Assembly: GCF_009857135.1 (NCBI RefSeq) | Contig: NZ_CP047318.1 | Coordinates: 5,952,001 to 6,016,000, forward strand | Source: Streptomyces sp. HM190 | GTDB lineage: Bacteria; Actinomycetota; Actinomycetes; Streptomycetales; Streptomycetaceae | Length of the DNA: 64,000 nucleotides | Direction of reading: 5' to 3' | Shown: piece after piece, positions 14,658 to 23,540 of the stretch | Numbering within the stretch: the stretch's first letter is position 1 | Layout of the letters: the number at the start of each line of letters is the position of its first letter | The notes under the pieces: model-generated | Told to the model about the DNA's origin: nothing | Seen by the model: the letters and a program-made list of their open reading frames with translations, nothing else | Database searches by the model: none | Made by a program: the position numbers and the translations under genes

Positions 14658-16025
14658 ATGCGTCCCCCGGCTCCCCTCGGAGCCATCCGCCACCTGGCCG
14701 CCCTCGCCCGCTACGGCGACCTCGGCGCCTACGCCCGGCAGATCCAGCGCCTGGGCGGCTGCAAGCGGCCCGTACGGATGGAGGGCCACCGGCTCGACGT
14801 CCACGCCGCAACGGGAGAGATCGTCCGGGAGATCACTGACAACGACCTTCCGGCCGGACAGCTCCTCATCCGCTGCAACAACCGCCGGGCCACCAGATGC
14901 GCCGCCTGCGCCGAGGTGTACCGCAAAGACACCTTCCACCTCGTCACAGCCGGACTGAGCGGCGGCAAGGGCATCGGCCCGGCCGTCGCCCAACACCCCC
15001 GCGTCTTCGCCACCTTCACCGCCCCCTCCTTCGGCCCCGTCCACAACCGCCCCACCGGCGGCCGATGCCGCTGCGGCCGGGCCCACCCCGACGACGACCC
15101 CGCACTCGGCACGCCACTCGACCCGGACCGGTACGACTACCGCGCCGCCGTCCTGTGGAACGCCCACGCCGGTGCACTCTGGGCCCGCTTCACCACCTAC
15201 CTGCGCCAACAACTCGCCTCACGAGCGGGCATCACCCGCACGGCGCTGCGCCACAGCGTCAAGGTCTCCTACGCCAAGGTTGCCGAGTACCAGCGGCGTG
15301 GCGCCGTCCACTTCCACGCCGTGATCCGCCTCGACGGCCCGGAAGGCGCCGAGGACACCCCACCGCCCTGGGCCACCACCGAACTCCTCACCGACGCCAT
15401 CCGCACAGCGGCCCGCCTCACAGAGACCCCCGGCCCCCTCCTCGACGGACGCCCCTACACCTTCCGCTTCGGCAAACAGCTCGACATCCGCCCCATCCGC
15501 TCGGCGGACTTCGCGGGCACCTCAGAGCTGTCGAGCCGCGCCGTCGCCTCGTACATCGCGAAGTACGCCACCAAGGGCGCCGAGACCGCAGGCACCCTCG
15601 ACCGCCCCATCCGTAACCCGATCACCGACCTCATCGGGGCCCAGGTCACCGACCACGCCCGACAGCTGATCCTCACCTGCTGGCACCTCGGCGCCCTCCC
15701 CGAACTCGAAGCCCTGCGCCTGCGCAAGTGGGCCCACATGCTCGGCTTCCGCGGCCACTTTTCCACCAAGTCCCGCGCCTACTCCGTCACCCTCGGAGCC
15801 CTCCGCCAGGAACGCGCCGACTACAACGAAGCCCTCACCCGCGCCCGCGCCGCCGAAGCAGGCCACCCGCTACCCGACCCGGACACCGTCCTCGTCCTCT
15901 CCCACTGGCGGTTCGCCGGCACTGGCCTGACTGCTGCTGAGACCTGGTTCGCGACATCGCGTCGGCCCGACGCCACCCCCGACACGGAAGGAGACTCGGC
16001 ATGGATCGCCGACGAGACGAACTGA
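14658..16025 (+). CDS. repSA: RepSA-like rolling-circle replication initiator
   Basis: This protein has 455 residues. CAACAEVYRKDTF (about 80-93) resembles the N-terminal zinc-binding region of actinobacterial Rep proteins. GAVHFHAVIRLD (about 214-225) is the HUH metal motif, and ASYIAKYATK (about 296-305) supplies the Tyr that would nick DNA and the following YxxK. These mark the RepSA family, which replicates the excised AICE circle. AAGGAGGA precedes the ATG. The gene heads a compact rep-xis-int operon: xis begins inside its 3' end. Confidence 0.9.
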   Translation: MRPPAPLGAIRHLAALARYGDLGAYARQIQRLGGCKRPVRMEGHRLDVHAATGEIVREITDNDLPAGQLLIRCNNRRATRCAACAEVYRKDTFHLVTAGLSGGKGIGPAVAQHPRVFATFTAPSFGPVHNRPTGGRCRCGRAHPDDDPALGTPLDPDRYDYRAAVLWNAHAGALWARFTTYLRQQLASRAGITRTALRHSVKVSYAKVAEYQRRGAVHFHAVIRLDGPEGAEDTPPPWATTELLTDAIRTAARLTETPGPLLDGRPYTFRFGKQLDIRPIRSADFAGTSELSSRAVASYIAKYATKGAETAGTLDRPIRNPITDLIGAQVTDHARQLILTCWHLGALPELEALRLRKWAHMLGFRGHFSTKSRAYSVTLGALRQERADYNEALTRARAAEAGHPLPDPDTVLVLSHWRFAGTGLTAAETWFATSRRPDATPDTEGDSAWIADETN

Positions 16026-16195
16026 TGACCGTCCCACAGATCCTCTCCGAGCTGGGCGGAGTCTCCCGCCGCACCTTCTACCGCTGGCGTGAGCTGGGGC
16101 AGGCTCCGGAGGCGATCAAGCTTCCGAACGGCGAACTCCGCGTGTGGCGGAGCGACTTCACCGCGTGGCTTCACGGACTCGGGGAGGCGGCGTGA
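16001..16195 (+). CDS. xis: excisionase (Xis), MerR-like HTH
   Basis: This 64-residue protein contains one HTH, MTVPQILSELGGVSRRTFYR, then the wing LPNGELRVWRSDFTAWL, as in pSAM2-type Xis. The start at 16001 is chosen because AAGGAGA lies six bases upstream. The ATG at 16025, which just touches the rep stop, has no ribosome site. The gene therefore overlaps rep by 25 bases and its TGA overlaps the integrase GTG. It bends DNA at the att sites and favours excision. Confidence 0.85.
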   Translation: MDRRRDELMTVPQILSELGGVSRRTFYRWRELGQAPEAIKLPNGELRVWRSDFTAWLHGLGEAA

Positions 16196-17598
16196 AGTCG
16201 CATGACGTGAAGGTGTGGAGCATCCGTAAGCGGCCGTACAAAACGCCGTCCTACGACGTCCGGTGGAAGGTCGCTGATGCTCCGCCGTTCTCGGAGACCT
16301 TCCGAACGAAGGCACTCGCCGACAACTTCCGCGCAAAGCTCCTCCGGGCTGCTCAGAAGGGCGAGGCGTTCGACACGGAAACCGGGCTGCCGGACTCCAT
16401 GGCACCTGCCAAAGAGTCCCGCACCTGGTACGACTTCGCGCGGGCGTACGTCGCCATGAAGTGGCCGCACGCCGCTCCGAACTCCCGCGACAGTCTGAAC
16501 GAGACCATGACCCTCGTCACGACGGAACTTCTGGGGGATCGGCCTGGGCGCCCGGCCGACGACATCTTGCGGCGTGCTCTGCGCGGCTGGGCCTTCGTAG
16601 TCCAGGCCGGGGACGAGGACGAGGCTCCGGTAGACATCGCGAACGCTCTTCGGTGGGTGGCCAAAGCCTCGCTGCCGCTGGCCACGCTCAAGAATCCGGC
16701 GGACATCCGTCGCGTCCTCGACTCGCTCAAGCTCAGGCTTTCCGGGGAACCGGCGGCTGCCGAGACGGTGCGGCGCAAGCGAGCAGTCCTCTTCAACGCC
16801 CTCGCCTACGCGGTCGAACTGGGGGAGCTGCCCGAGAACCCCGTCACGCTGGTGAAGTGGAAGCTGCCCAAGGTCACCAAGGAAGTAGACCGCCGGGTGG
16901 TGGTGAACCCTCAGCAAGCCCGAGACCTCCTCGCCGCTGTTTCGTACGTGGGTGGCTATCGCCGGGCCCGTGGGCGCCGTCTCGTCGCGCTCTTCGCCTG
17001 CATGTACTTCGGTGGGCTCCGGCCGGCGGAAGCCGTGGCCCTGCGCCGCCCCGACTGCACGTTGCCGGAAACGGGGTGGGGTTCTCTGATCCTGGAGAAG
17101 ACCCGCCCCACCGTTGGAAAGCGCTGGACCGGAACCGGGGAAGTTCACGACAACCGTGGCCTCAAGAACCGCCCCGCGAACGAAACCCGCATCGTCCCAA
17201 TCCCGCCTCGCCTCGTCCGTATGCTCCTCGCTCACATCGAGGAGTTCGGCACTGCCAAGGACGGGCGGATGTTCGCCAACGAGCGCGGGGGAGTGGTCGC
17301 CTCCACCACCTATTGGCGCGTGTGGGACGAGGCTCGACACCTGGCGCTCACGCCGGAGCAGGTGGCCTCGCCGTTGGCCGCTCGGCCGTACGACCTGCGG
17401 CACGCTGCGCTCTCCTCCTGGCTCAACGCCGGCGTGGACCCCACCGAGGTCGCGGAGCGCGCGGGCAACAGCGTCGAAGTGCTCCTGAGCCGGTACGCCA
17501 AGTGCCTCGACGGTCGACAGGACGTCGCCAATCGGCGGATCGCCGAACTCCTCGGCGAGGATGACGACCAGGAGGACCGGCCCGGCGCCGGGCTCTGA
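16192..17598 (+). CDS. int: tyrosine site-specific integrase
   Basis: This protein has 468 residues. It has an N-terminal arm-binding/SAM-like region (1-190), then the catalytic domain. YFGGLRPAEA gives the first Arg (about 273), YDLRHAALSSWL the His/Arg box (about 400-411), and LLSRYAKCLDG the nucleophilic Tyr (about 433). The usual second His before the Tyr is Asn (RAGNSVE), a substitution tolerated in this enzyme family. GGGGAGG precedes the GTG start, which overlaps the xis stop. It integrates the element at the adjacent tRNA-Arg. Confidence 0.93.
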   Translation: MKSHDVKVWSIRKRPYKTPSYDVRWKVADAPPFSETFRTKALADNFRAKLLRAAQKGEAFDTETGLPDSMAPAKESRTWYDFARAYVAMKWPHAAPNSRDSLNETMTLVTTELLGDRPGRPADDILRRALRGWAFVVQAGDEDEAPVDIANALRWVAKASLPLATLKNPADIRRVLDSLKLRLSGEPAAAETVRRKRAVLFNALAYAVELGELPENPVTLVKWKLPKVTKEVDRRVVVNPQQARDLLAAVSYVGGYRRARGRRLVALFACMYFGGLRPAEAVALRRPDCTLPETGWGSLILEKTRPTVGKRWTGTGEVHDNRGLKNRPANETRIVPIPPRLVRMLLAHIEEFGTAKDGRMFANERGGVVASTTYWRVWDEARHLALTPEQVASPLAARPYDLRHAALSSWLNAGVDPTEVAERAGNSVEVLLSRYAKCLDGRQDVANRRIAELLGEDDDQEDRPGAGL

Positions 17599-17700
17599 TC
17601 CACGCACTCCTCACGCACACCTGCGGCATGATGGCCCCTGGACTCCCGTCCGGGGGCCTCGGCGTTTTCCGGGGCTGACCTGCGGATTCCTGGCCTGCGG

Positions 17701-17721
17701 CCAGTCCACACATAGTCCACA
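17701..17721. promoter_or_regulatory. putative integrase/Xis arm-type site, right
   Basis: CCAGTCCACA-CA-TAGTCCACA is the counterpart of the site at 655-675. It lies between the integrase stop and the 143-bp direct repeat, as expected for the P' arm. The function is inferred from symmetry. Confidence 0.55.
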
Positions 17722-17769
17722 GCGTCCGACATACAGCCGCTCCGAGCGGCACACGGCTGCACAAACACG

Positions 17770-17809
17770 AAGACCCCGGCCTCAGCGTTTCCGCTGGTGA
17801 CGGGGTCTT
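17770..17809 (-). terminator. tRNA-Arg terminator hairpin, carried by the element
   Basis: The stem AAGACCCCG/CGGGGTCTT has an inner CAGCG-TTTC-CGCTG hairpin and starts about 19 bases past the tRNA 3' end on the minus strand. It lies within the repeat, so the element replaces the host copy. Confidence 0.65.
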
Positions 17810-17822
17810 TGGGCACCTCATG

Positions 17823-17869
17823 CAAGGTGCCCCCGGCAGGATTCGAACCTGCGCACACGGCTCCGGAGG
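17823..17869. other. attR core within tRNA-Arg
   Basis: These 47 bases match 547-593 exactly. The core runs from the 3' side of the tRNA anticodon stem through the anticodon loop to just past the tRNA 3' end. Confidence 0.85.
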
Positions 17870-17899
17870 CCGTTGCTCTATCCCCTGAGCTACGGGGGC
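17828..17899 (-). tRNA. tRNA-Arg (anticodon CCG)
   Basis: This 72-nt cloverleaf has acceptor stem GCCCCCG/CGGGGGC, D arm GCTC-AGGGGATA-GAGC, anticodon stem ACGGC/GCCGT with loop CTCCGGA, and T arm GCAGG-TTCGAAT-CCTGC. The anticodon CCG (17864-17866) reads CGG codons. CCA is not encoded. It is the integration site of the AICE: the 3' part belongs to the element and the 5' part to the host, and the joint gene is intact. Confidence 0.95.
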
Positions 17900-18080
17900 G
17901 TGTCGGGCGCCTTGTTCGGCGGCGACGGGTAGAACACTACCAGCTCCGTGGGGCAGGTCATGAACGGTTATCGGGGTGTGGGGGTGGGGTTGAGCAGGGG
18001 GAGGTCGCCCGCAGGGGGCGGAAGTGGGGAAAACCCGGACGCGGCGGTGCGTGCGGACCTACTCTCGAGTTGTGCCAGGC

Positions 18081-18587
18081 GTGTCCGGTCGGGTGCTTGT
18101 TGTGGACGACAACAAGGTCATCCGGCAGCTGATCAGGGTCAACCTCGAGCTGGAGGGCTTCGAGGTGGTGACCGCGGCCGACGGTGCCGAGTGTCTGGAT
18201 GTCGTTCATCAAGTGCGCCCCGATGTCATCACTCTCGACGTGGTGATGCCCCGGCTCGACGGCCTGCGTACCGCCGCCCGTCTCCGCAGTGACTCCCGCA
18301 CCAAGCGGTTGCCCCTCGCCATCGTCAGTGCCTGTACCCAGTACGAGGTCGAGGCCGGGCTCGACGTCGGTGTCGACGCCTTCCTCGCCAAGCCCTTCGA
18401 GCCCGACGAACTCGTCTCCCTCGTCAGGCAGTTGGTCGAGCGCGGAGAGTCTGATCCCTCCATGCAGTTAGGGATCGGTGCCGGCGCCGACACCAGTGCC
18501 ACCGCCCCCTCCGGCGGCACGAGTGGCGTTGTCGGTGGCGGCGGTGGGGGTGAGGGTGCGGAGTGCGCCGGGCGGTCCGGTAGCTGA
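18081..18587 (+). CDS. receiver-domain response regulator without output domain
   Basis: This protein has 168 residues. The receiver fold is complete: VVDDN (acidic pocket, 6-10), DVVMPRLDG with the phospho-acceptor Asp at the start of DVVMP (about 53), SACTQ switch Ser (about 83), and the Lys in AKPFEPDEL (about 106). After about residue 125 only a Gly/Ala/Ser-rich tail follows, so there is no DNA-binding output. GTG 18081 (SGRVLVVDD) is chosen because it begins the receiver domain. GTG 18072 is possible. No partner kinase gene is adjacent. Confidence 0.82.
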   Translation: MSGRVLVVDDNKVIRQLIRVNLELEGFEVVTAADGAECLDVVHQVRPDVITLDVVMPRLDGLRTAARLRSDSRTKRLPLAIVSACTQYEVEAGLDVGVDAFLAKPFEPDELVSLVRQLVERGESDPSMQLGIGAGADTSATAPSGGTSGVVGGGGGGEGAECAGRSGS

Positions 18588-18827
18588 CCGGCGTCGGCTC
18601 GTTCCGTCAGGTCGTGCTGGTCGTCGTCCTGGTCGCCCCGTCCTCGTACCCTTCGAGCCCGGCGCGCTTGTCGGGCCCGCCCCCGCCGACGGGCTCCCCG
18701 ACCACCCCGGGTCCCGTCCCCCCGTCCCGCCTCCTCGCCCGCCCATCCATCCACGGCTGTCCACATCCCGGACCACACCGGAAACCTGCTCGCATACCCA
18801 CCCCCCTCCTCCCATACGCTTGTCCCC

Positions 18828-20282
18828 GTGACCCCCGTCGAGCTCTCCCGCACCGTGCTGCACGCGGTGCGTCGTGCCGTGGATCAAGGGGAGCTGAGCG
18901 TGGCCGTGCCCGCACGGGCGGTGGTCACTCCGCCCGGGCCCGGCGGCAGTGGCGACTACGCCACCAACATCGCCCTGCAACTGGCCCGGCCCGCCGGGCG
19001 GCCGCCCCGGCAGGTCGCCGAGATCCTGCGGCCCCACCTCAGCCGGACCGAGGGCGTCGCCGCCGTCGAGATCACCGGGCCCGGGTTCCTCAACATCCAC
19101 CTAGACCGGAACGCCGTCGCCTCCCTCGTACGTGAGGTTCTCGATCGGCGGGATGACGACCTCCCCTACGGTCACAGCGACGCCCTCGCCGGGCAGGTTC
19201 TCCGGTTGCGCATCCCCTACGACATCCGCGCGGAGGTCGTCGCCGACGCGGTGGGGCGGATCGTCGCCAGCCAGGGAGGTCGTGTCGAGGTCCATCACGT
19301 CAGGGCCCGGATGACGACTCCGGGGGCGGAGCCTCATGCGCCGGGTACGGCGCGTACGCCGGGTGCATCCGACACAGTGGGGGTACCGGACACAGCGGGT
19401 ATGACCGAGCCGCCGGGTGCGACGGATACGGCCGAGCCGCCGGGTGCGACGGAGGTGTCTGAGGCGTCCGGCGCGTCCTCCGGCCTCGTCCCGTCCGACG
19501 CGTCTGACGTATGTGCCGCCCTGGCCGGCCATCCGGAGAGCGCCGACCTCCCCTCACCACAAGATCGTGGCCTGGACGTCCCTCACCCGGTCCGGCCCAT
19601 CTCCGCCCCCGAGCCGATCGACCTCCGGCCCGTCCCCGCCCCCGAGGACCCCACCCCCCTCGGCCCCGACGCTCTTCGCTGGGCCCTGCTGCACCCCGCC
19701 GCCCACGACCGGCCCCGGATCACCGCCGACCTTCTCGTGCAGCGCGCCGGCAACCCCCTCTTCCGTGTCCGCTACGCCCACGCCCGAGCCCGCGCGCTCA
19801 CCCGTAACGCCGCCGCCCTCGGCTTCACCAGCGCCCCGGGCCGCCTCGACGCCACCGCGTCGGACGGCTTCGGCCACATCACCGGCGTCGTCGCGGACCG
19901 CGGCGACCGCGACCATGTCGACCGCATCGACCGCATCGACCACAGCGTCGTCGCCGCACCCTTCACCGCCCCCGACGCCGCGGCGCTCACCACCCCCGAC
20001 GTCGCAGCCGTATCCGACCCCGCCACCCCCCTCCTCACCGCGATCTCCGAGTACCCCCACGTCCTTCTCCGCGCCGCGACCCACCGAACGCCCGATCGTC
20101 TCGCCCGGCACCTGGTCGTCACCGCCGACGCCCTGCTGGCCTTCCAGCACACGGTGCTGCCGCGCGGCGACGAGAAACCCTCGGCCGCCCACCGGGCCCG
20201 GCTGGCGCTTGCCGAAGCCGCCGGGACGGTGCTGGCCGGCGGCCTGTCCCTGCTCGGCATCGACGCACCCGAATACCTCTGA
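18828..20282 (+). CDS. nrtL: ArgS-related anticodon-binding protein NrtL
   Basis: This protein has 484 residues. The N-terminus resembles the Arg-tRNA synthetase N-terminal (Add-1) domain: GDYATNIALQLARPAGRPPRQ and TGPGFLNIHL. The C-terminus resembles the DALR anticodon-binding domain (NPLFRVRYAHARARAL and a final AEAAGTVLAGGLSLLGI). The class I catalytic core with HIGH/KMSKS is absent, so it cannot charge tRNA. Residues about 163-265 are a low-complexity Pro/Gly/Thr/Ala linker with PPGAT repeats. The GTG start lacks a strong ribosome site. It precedes lysA, as in other Streptomyces. The role is unknown. Confidence 0.85.
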   Translation: MTPVELSRTVLHAVRRAVDQGELSVAVPARAVVTPPGPGGSGDYATNIALQLARPAGRPPRQVAEILRPHLSRTEGVAAVEITGPGFLNIHLDRNAVASLVREVLDRRDDDLPYGHSDALAGQVLRLRIPYDIRAEVVADAVGRIVASQGGRVEVHHVRARMTTPGAEPHAPGTARTPGASDTVGVPDTAGMTEPPGATDTAEPPGATEVSEASGASSGLVPSDASDVCAALAGHPESADLPSPQDRGLDVPHPVRPISAPEPIDLRPVPAPEDPTPLGPDALRWALLHPAAHDRPRITADLLVQRAGNPLFRVRYAHARARALTRNAAALGFTSAPGRLDATASDGFGHITGVVADRGDRDHVDRIDRIDHSVVAAPFTAPDAAALTTPDVAAVSDPATPLLTAISEYPHVLLRAATHRTPDRLARHLVVTADALLAFQHTVLPRGDEKPSAAHRARLALAEAAGTVLAGGLSLLGIDAPEYL

Positions 20283-20585
20283 GCGAGCCACGGCCCCAAG
20301 CCCCGGTCCCCAAGCCCTCGTCCCAGGCCAAGAACCCGCATCACAAGCGTGGGTCACAGGTTCCGGACCACAGGCCCGGATCTCAGGCCCACCGTCCCCG
20401 AGCCAGAAGGCCGGCCGAAAAGCTCAAGGCCACAAGTCCACAGGGCCCAAGGCGCAAGTCGAAAGCCCGAGCCCAAGCCCACCGGCCCGAAGCCCCCGGC
20501 CCCAAGCCCTCGGCCCCGGCCCCAAGCCCCCGCCCCAGGCCCCGCGAGCACAGAGTCCAGATAGGCAGAGAGAGTCAGACCAGTC
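20283..20585 (+). repeat. low-complexity C-rich repeat region before lysA
   Basis: The stretch is built from degenerate 6-10 bp units such as GGCCCCAAGCCC and CCCAGGCC, densest at 20440-20545. No ORF is supported. Any lysA promoter or leader must lie here. No stable terminator is evident. Confidence 0.6.
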
Positions 20586-21977
20586 ATGAGTCGTTCCGCA
20601 CACCCCGCCGGGCCCCGTCACGCCGATGTGCTGCCGGAGGGGCATTACAGCGCCCCGCCCGCCGATCTGAACACCCTCGACCCCAAGGTGTGGGCCGAGA
20701 CCGTCGACCGTGGGGACGACGGCGTCGTCCGCGTCGGCGGGGTCGACGTCAAGGCGCTCGCCGAGGAGTTCGGCACGCCCGCCTACTTCCTCGACGAGAC
20801 CGACTTCCGCGCCCGCGCCCGCGCCTGGCGCACCGCGTTCGGGCAGGACGCCGACGTGTTCTACGCCGGCAAGGCGTTCCTGTCGCGCGCCGTCGTGCGC
20901 TGGCTGCACGAGGAGGGGCTCAACCTCGACGTCTGCTCCGGCGGCGAGCTGGCCACCGCCCTGTCCGCCGGCATGCCCGCCGACCGCATCGCCTTCCACG
21001 GCAACAACAAGTCCACGGAGGAGATCCACCGCGCGATCGAGGCCGGCGTCGGCCGTATCGTCCTCGACTCCTTCCAGGAGATCGTGCGGGTCGCGCACAT
21101 CGCCCAGGAACTCGGCAAGCGGCAGCGCGTGCAGATCCGGGTGACCGTCGGCGTCGAGGCACACACCCATGAGTTCATCGCCACCGCGCACGAGGACCAG
21201 AAGTTCGGCATCCCGCTCGCCGGCGGGCAGGCCGCCGAGGCCGTCCGGCGGGCGCTGAAGCTGGACGGGCTGGAGCTCATCGGGATCCACTCGCACATCG
21301 GGTCCCAGATCTTCGACACCTCCGGCTTCGAGGTCGCCGCCCACCGCGTCGTCGGGCTGCTCAAGGACATCCGCGACGAGCACGGCGTCGAGCTGCCCGA
21401 GATCGACCTCGGCGGCGGTCTCGGCATCGCCTACACCAGCGCCGACGACCCCCGTGAGCCGCACGAGATCGCCAAGGCGCTCACCGAGATCGTCACCCGT
21501 GAGTGCGAGGGCGCGCGGCTGCGTACGCCGCGGATCTCCGTCGAGCCGGGGCGGGCCATCGTCGGGCCGACCGCCTTCACGCTCTACGAGGTCGGCACCA
21601 TCAAGCCGCTGGACGGACTGCGGACGTACGTCTCGGTCGACGGGGGCATGTCGGACAACATCCGGACCGCGCTGTACGACGCCGAGTACAGCGTCGCGCT
21701 CGTGTCCCGCACGTCCGACGCCGAGCCGATGCTGGCGCGGGTGGTCGGCAAGCACTGCGAGAGCGGTGACATCGTGGTGAAGGACGCGTTCCTGCCGGCC
21801 GACCTGGCACCGGGTGACCTGATCGCGGTGCCGGCGACCGGCGCGTACTGCCGTTCCATGGCGAGCAACTACAACCACGCGCTGCGCCCGCCCGTCGTCG
21901 CGGTCAGGGACGGGGAGGCCCGCGTGATCGTCCGCCGGGAGACGGAGGAGGATCTGCTGCGTCTCGATGTCGGGTGA
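20586..21977 (+). CDS. lysA: diaminopimelate decarboxylase
   Basis: This 463-residue PLP enzyme performs the last step of lysine synthesis (meso-DAP to L-lysine). [10 protein letters not shown] carries the PLP Schiff-base Lys (about 97). [22 protein letters not shown] and GGGLGIAY line the cofactor, and the C-terminal barrel has [11 protein letters not shown] and KHCESGD. The length is normal for the family. It is followed by the threonine genes, so the cluster covers two branches of the aspartate pathway. Confidence 0.96.
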   Translation: MSRSAHPAGPRHADVLPEGHYSAPPADLNTLDPKVWAETVDRGDDGVVRVGGVDVKALAEEFGTPAYFLDETDFRARARAWRTAFGQDADVFYAGKAFLSRAVVRWLHEEGLNLDVCSGGELATALSAGMPADRIAFHGNNKSTEEIHRAIEAGVGRIVLDSFQEIVRVAHIAQELGKRQRVQIRVTVGVEAHTHEFIATAHEDQKFGIPLAGGQAAEAVRRALKLDGLELIGIHSHIGSQIFDTSGFEVAAHRVVGLLKDIRDEHGVELPEIDLGGGLGIAYTSADDPREPHEIAKALTEIVTRECEGARLRTPRISVEPGRAIVGPTAFTLYEVGTIKPLDGLRTYVSVDGGMSDNIRTALYDAEYSVALVSRTSDAEPMLARVVGKHCESGDIVVKDAFLPADLAPGDLIAVPATGAYCRSMASNYNHALRPPVVAVRDGEARVIVRRETEEDLLRLDVG

Positions 21978-22232
21978 CGGAGGAAGACGTGCCGCGACCG
22001 ACGGGTCGGGAGCGTAGGAGGACCTTCTCCCTCCCGACGACGGGTGACGCGGGACCGGCCGTGACCGTGGCGGGGCGGATAATGCATGCCGGGCCTTGCG
22101 GTGCCGAAAGATCTCCGTCCGACGGCCCCGTGAAAATGAAATAGATGTCTCACGATCCGGACGAAGGGCAGAAACCCCCGTCCGGTGAGTGAGACTGGTT
22201 CCACCGTATTCGGTATGAGGAAACGAGGTCGG

Positions 22233-23534
22233 ATGATGCGTACGCGTCCGCTGAAGGTGGCGCTGCTGGGCTGTGGGGTTGTCGGCTCAGAGGTGGCGCG
22301 CATCATGACGACGCACGCCGACGACCTCGCCGCCCGGATCGGGGCCCCCGTCGAACTCGCTGGCGTGGCCGTGCGCCGGCCCTCCAAGGTCCGTGAGGGC
22401 ATCGACCCGGCCCTCGTCACCACCGACGCCACCGCCCTCGTCAAACGCGGGGACATCGACGTCGTCGTCGAGGTCATCGGCGGTATCGAGCCCGCCCGCT
22501 CCCTCATCACCACCGCCATCGCGCACGGCGCCTCCGTCGTCTCCGCGAACAAGGCCCTCCTGGCCCAGGACGGCGCCGCCCTGCACGCGGTCGCCGAGGA
22601 GGCGGGCAAGGACCTCTACTACGAGGCCGCCGTCGCCGGCGCCATTCCGCTGATCCGCCCGCTGCGCGAGTCCCTCGCCGGGGACAAGATCAACCGGGTG
22701 ATGGGCATCGTCAACGGCACCACCAATTTCATCCTCGACAAGATGGATTCCACGGGCGCCGGTTATCAGGAGGCCCTGGACGAGGCCACCGCGCTCGGCT
22801 ACGCGGAGGCCGACCCGACCGCCGACGTCGAGGGCTTCGACGCCGCCGCGAAGGCCGCGATCCTCGCCGGGATCGCCTTCCACTCGCGGGTCCGGCTCGA
22901 CGACGTCCACCGTGAGGGCATGACGGAGGTCACCGCCGCCGACTTCGCCTCCGCCAAGAACATGGGCTGCACCATCAAGCTGCTCGCCATCTGCGAGCGG
23001 GCCGCGGACGGTGGCTCCGTCACGGCGCGGGTGCACCCGGCGATGATCCCGCTGACCCACCCGCTGGCCTCCGTACGCGGTGCGTACAACGCGGTGTTCG
23101 TGGAGTCGGACGCCGCAGGCCAGTTGATGTTCTACGGCCCCGGAGCGGGCGGTTCGCCCACCGCGTCCGCCGTCCTCGGCGACCTCGTGGCGGTCTGCCG
23201 CAACCGGCTCGCGGGCGCCACCGGACCCGGCGAGTCCGCTTACGCGGCCCTGCCGGTCTCGCCCATGGGCGAGGTCGTCACGCGCTACCACATCAGCCTC
23301 GACGTGGCGGACAAACCGGGTGTTCTCGCCCAGGTGGCGACCGTGTTCGCCGAGCACGGCGTGTCGATCGACACCGTGCGCCAGCAAGGACGACAGGACG
23401 GGGACGGCGAGGCCTCCCTCGTCGTCGTCACCCACCGCGCCTCCGACGCCTCCCTCAACGGGACCGTCGAGGCGCTGCGCAGCCTCGACACCGTGCGGGG
23501 TGTCGCCAGCATCATGCGGGTTGAAGGAGAGTAG
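22233..23534 (+). CDS. hom: homoserine dehydrogenase
   Basis: This 433-residue enzyme has an N-terminal Rossmann motif LLGCGVVGSEVA, the catalytic region with NKALLA, GTTNFIL and DPTADVEGFDAAAK, and a C-terminal ACT domain (about 350-430, ISLDVADKPGVLAQV) for threonine feedback. It reduces aspartate semialdehyde to homoserine. The start is ATG 22233 or the adjacent ATG 22236, since GAGGT lies just upstream and the longer frame from 22185 has none. It is followed six bases later by thrC. Confidence 0.95.
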   Translation: MMRTRPLKVALLGCGVVGSEVARIMTTHADDLAARIGAPVELAGVAVRRPSKVREGIDPALVTTDATALVKRGDIDVVVEVIGGIEPARSLITTAIAHGASVVSANKALLAQDGAALHAVAEEAGKDLYYEAAVAGAIPLIRPLRESLAGDKINRVMGIVNGTTNFILDKMDSTGAGYQEALDEATALGYAEADPTADVEGFDAAAKAAILAGIAFHSRVRLDDVHREGMTEVTAADFASAKNMGCTIKLLAICERAADGGSVTARVHPAMIPLTHPLASVRGAYNAVFVESDAAGQLMFYGPGAGGSPTASAVLGDLVAVCRNRLAGATGPGESAYAALPVSPMGEVVTRYHISLDVADKPGVLAQVATVFAEHGVSIDTVRQQGRQDGDGEASLVVVTHRASDASLNGTVEALRSLDTVRGVASIMRVEGE

Positions 23535-23540
23535 CCAGCA

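Larger units (their letters stand above)
547..17869. mobile_element. AICE (pSAM2/SLP1-type integrative and conjugative element) in tRNA-Arg(CCG)
   Basis: A 17.3-kb element is bounded by 47-bp att cores, with an intact tRNA at the integrase end. The backbone is diagnostic of actinomycete AICEs: tyrosine integrase, MerR-like Xis, HUH-type replication initiator, Spd-type small membrane proteins, one FtsK/SpoIIIE translocase (double-stranded DNA transfer, no type IV secretion genes) and an SCO3933-family regulator. The attL-proximal 5.5 kb is cargo with lower GC than the rest. An IS element interrupts a regulator gene inside it. All backbone genes look intact, so excision and transfer seem possible. 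Confidence 0.92.
17727..17869. repeat. right copy of 143-bp direct repeat (attR region)
   Basis: This copy is 96% identical to 451-593. It includes the terminator of the functional tRNA and the tRNA 3' half, so the element supplies both when it integrates. Confidence 0.85.
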
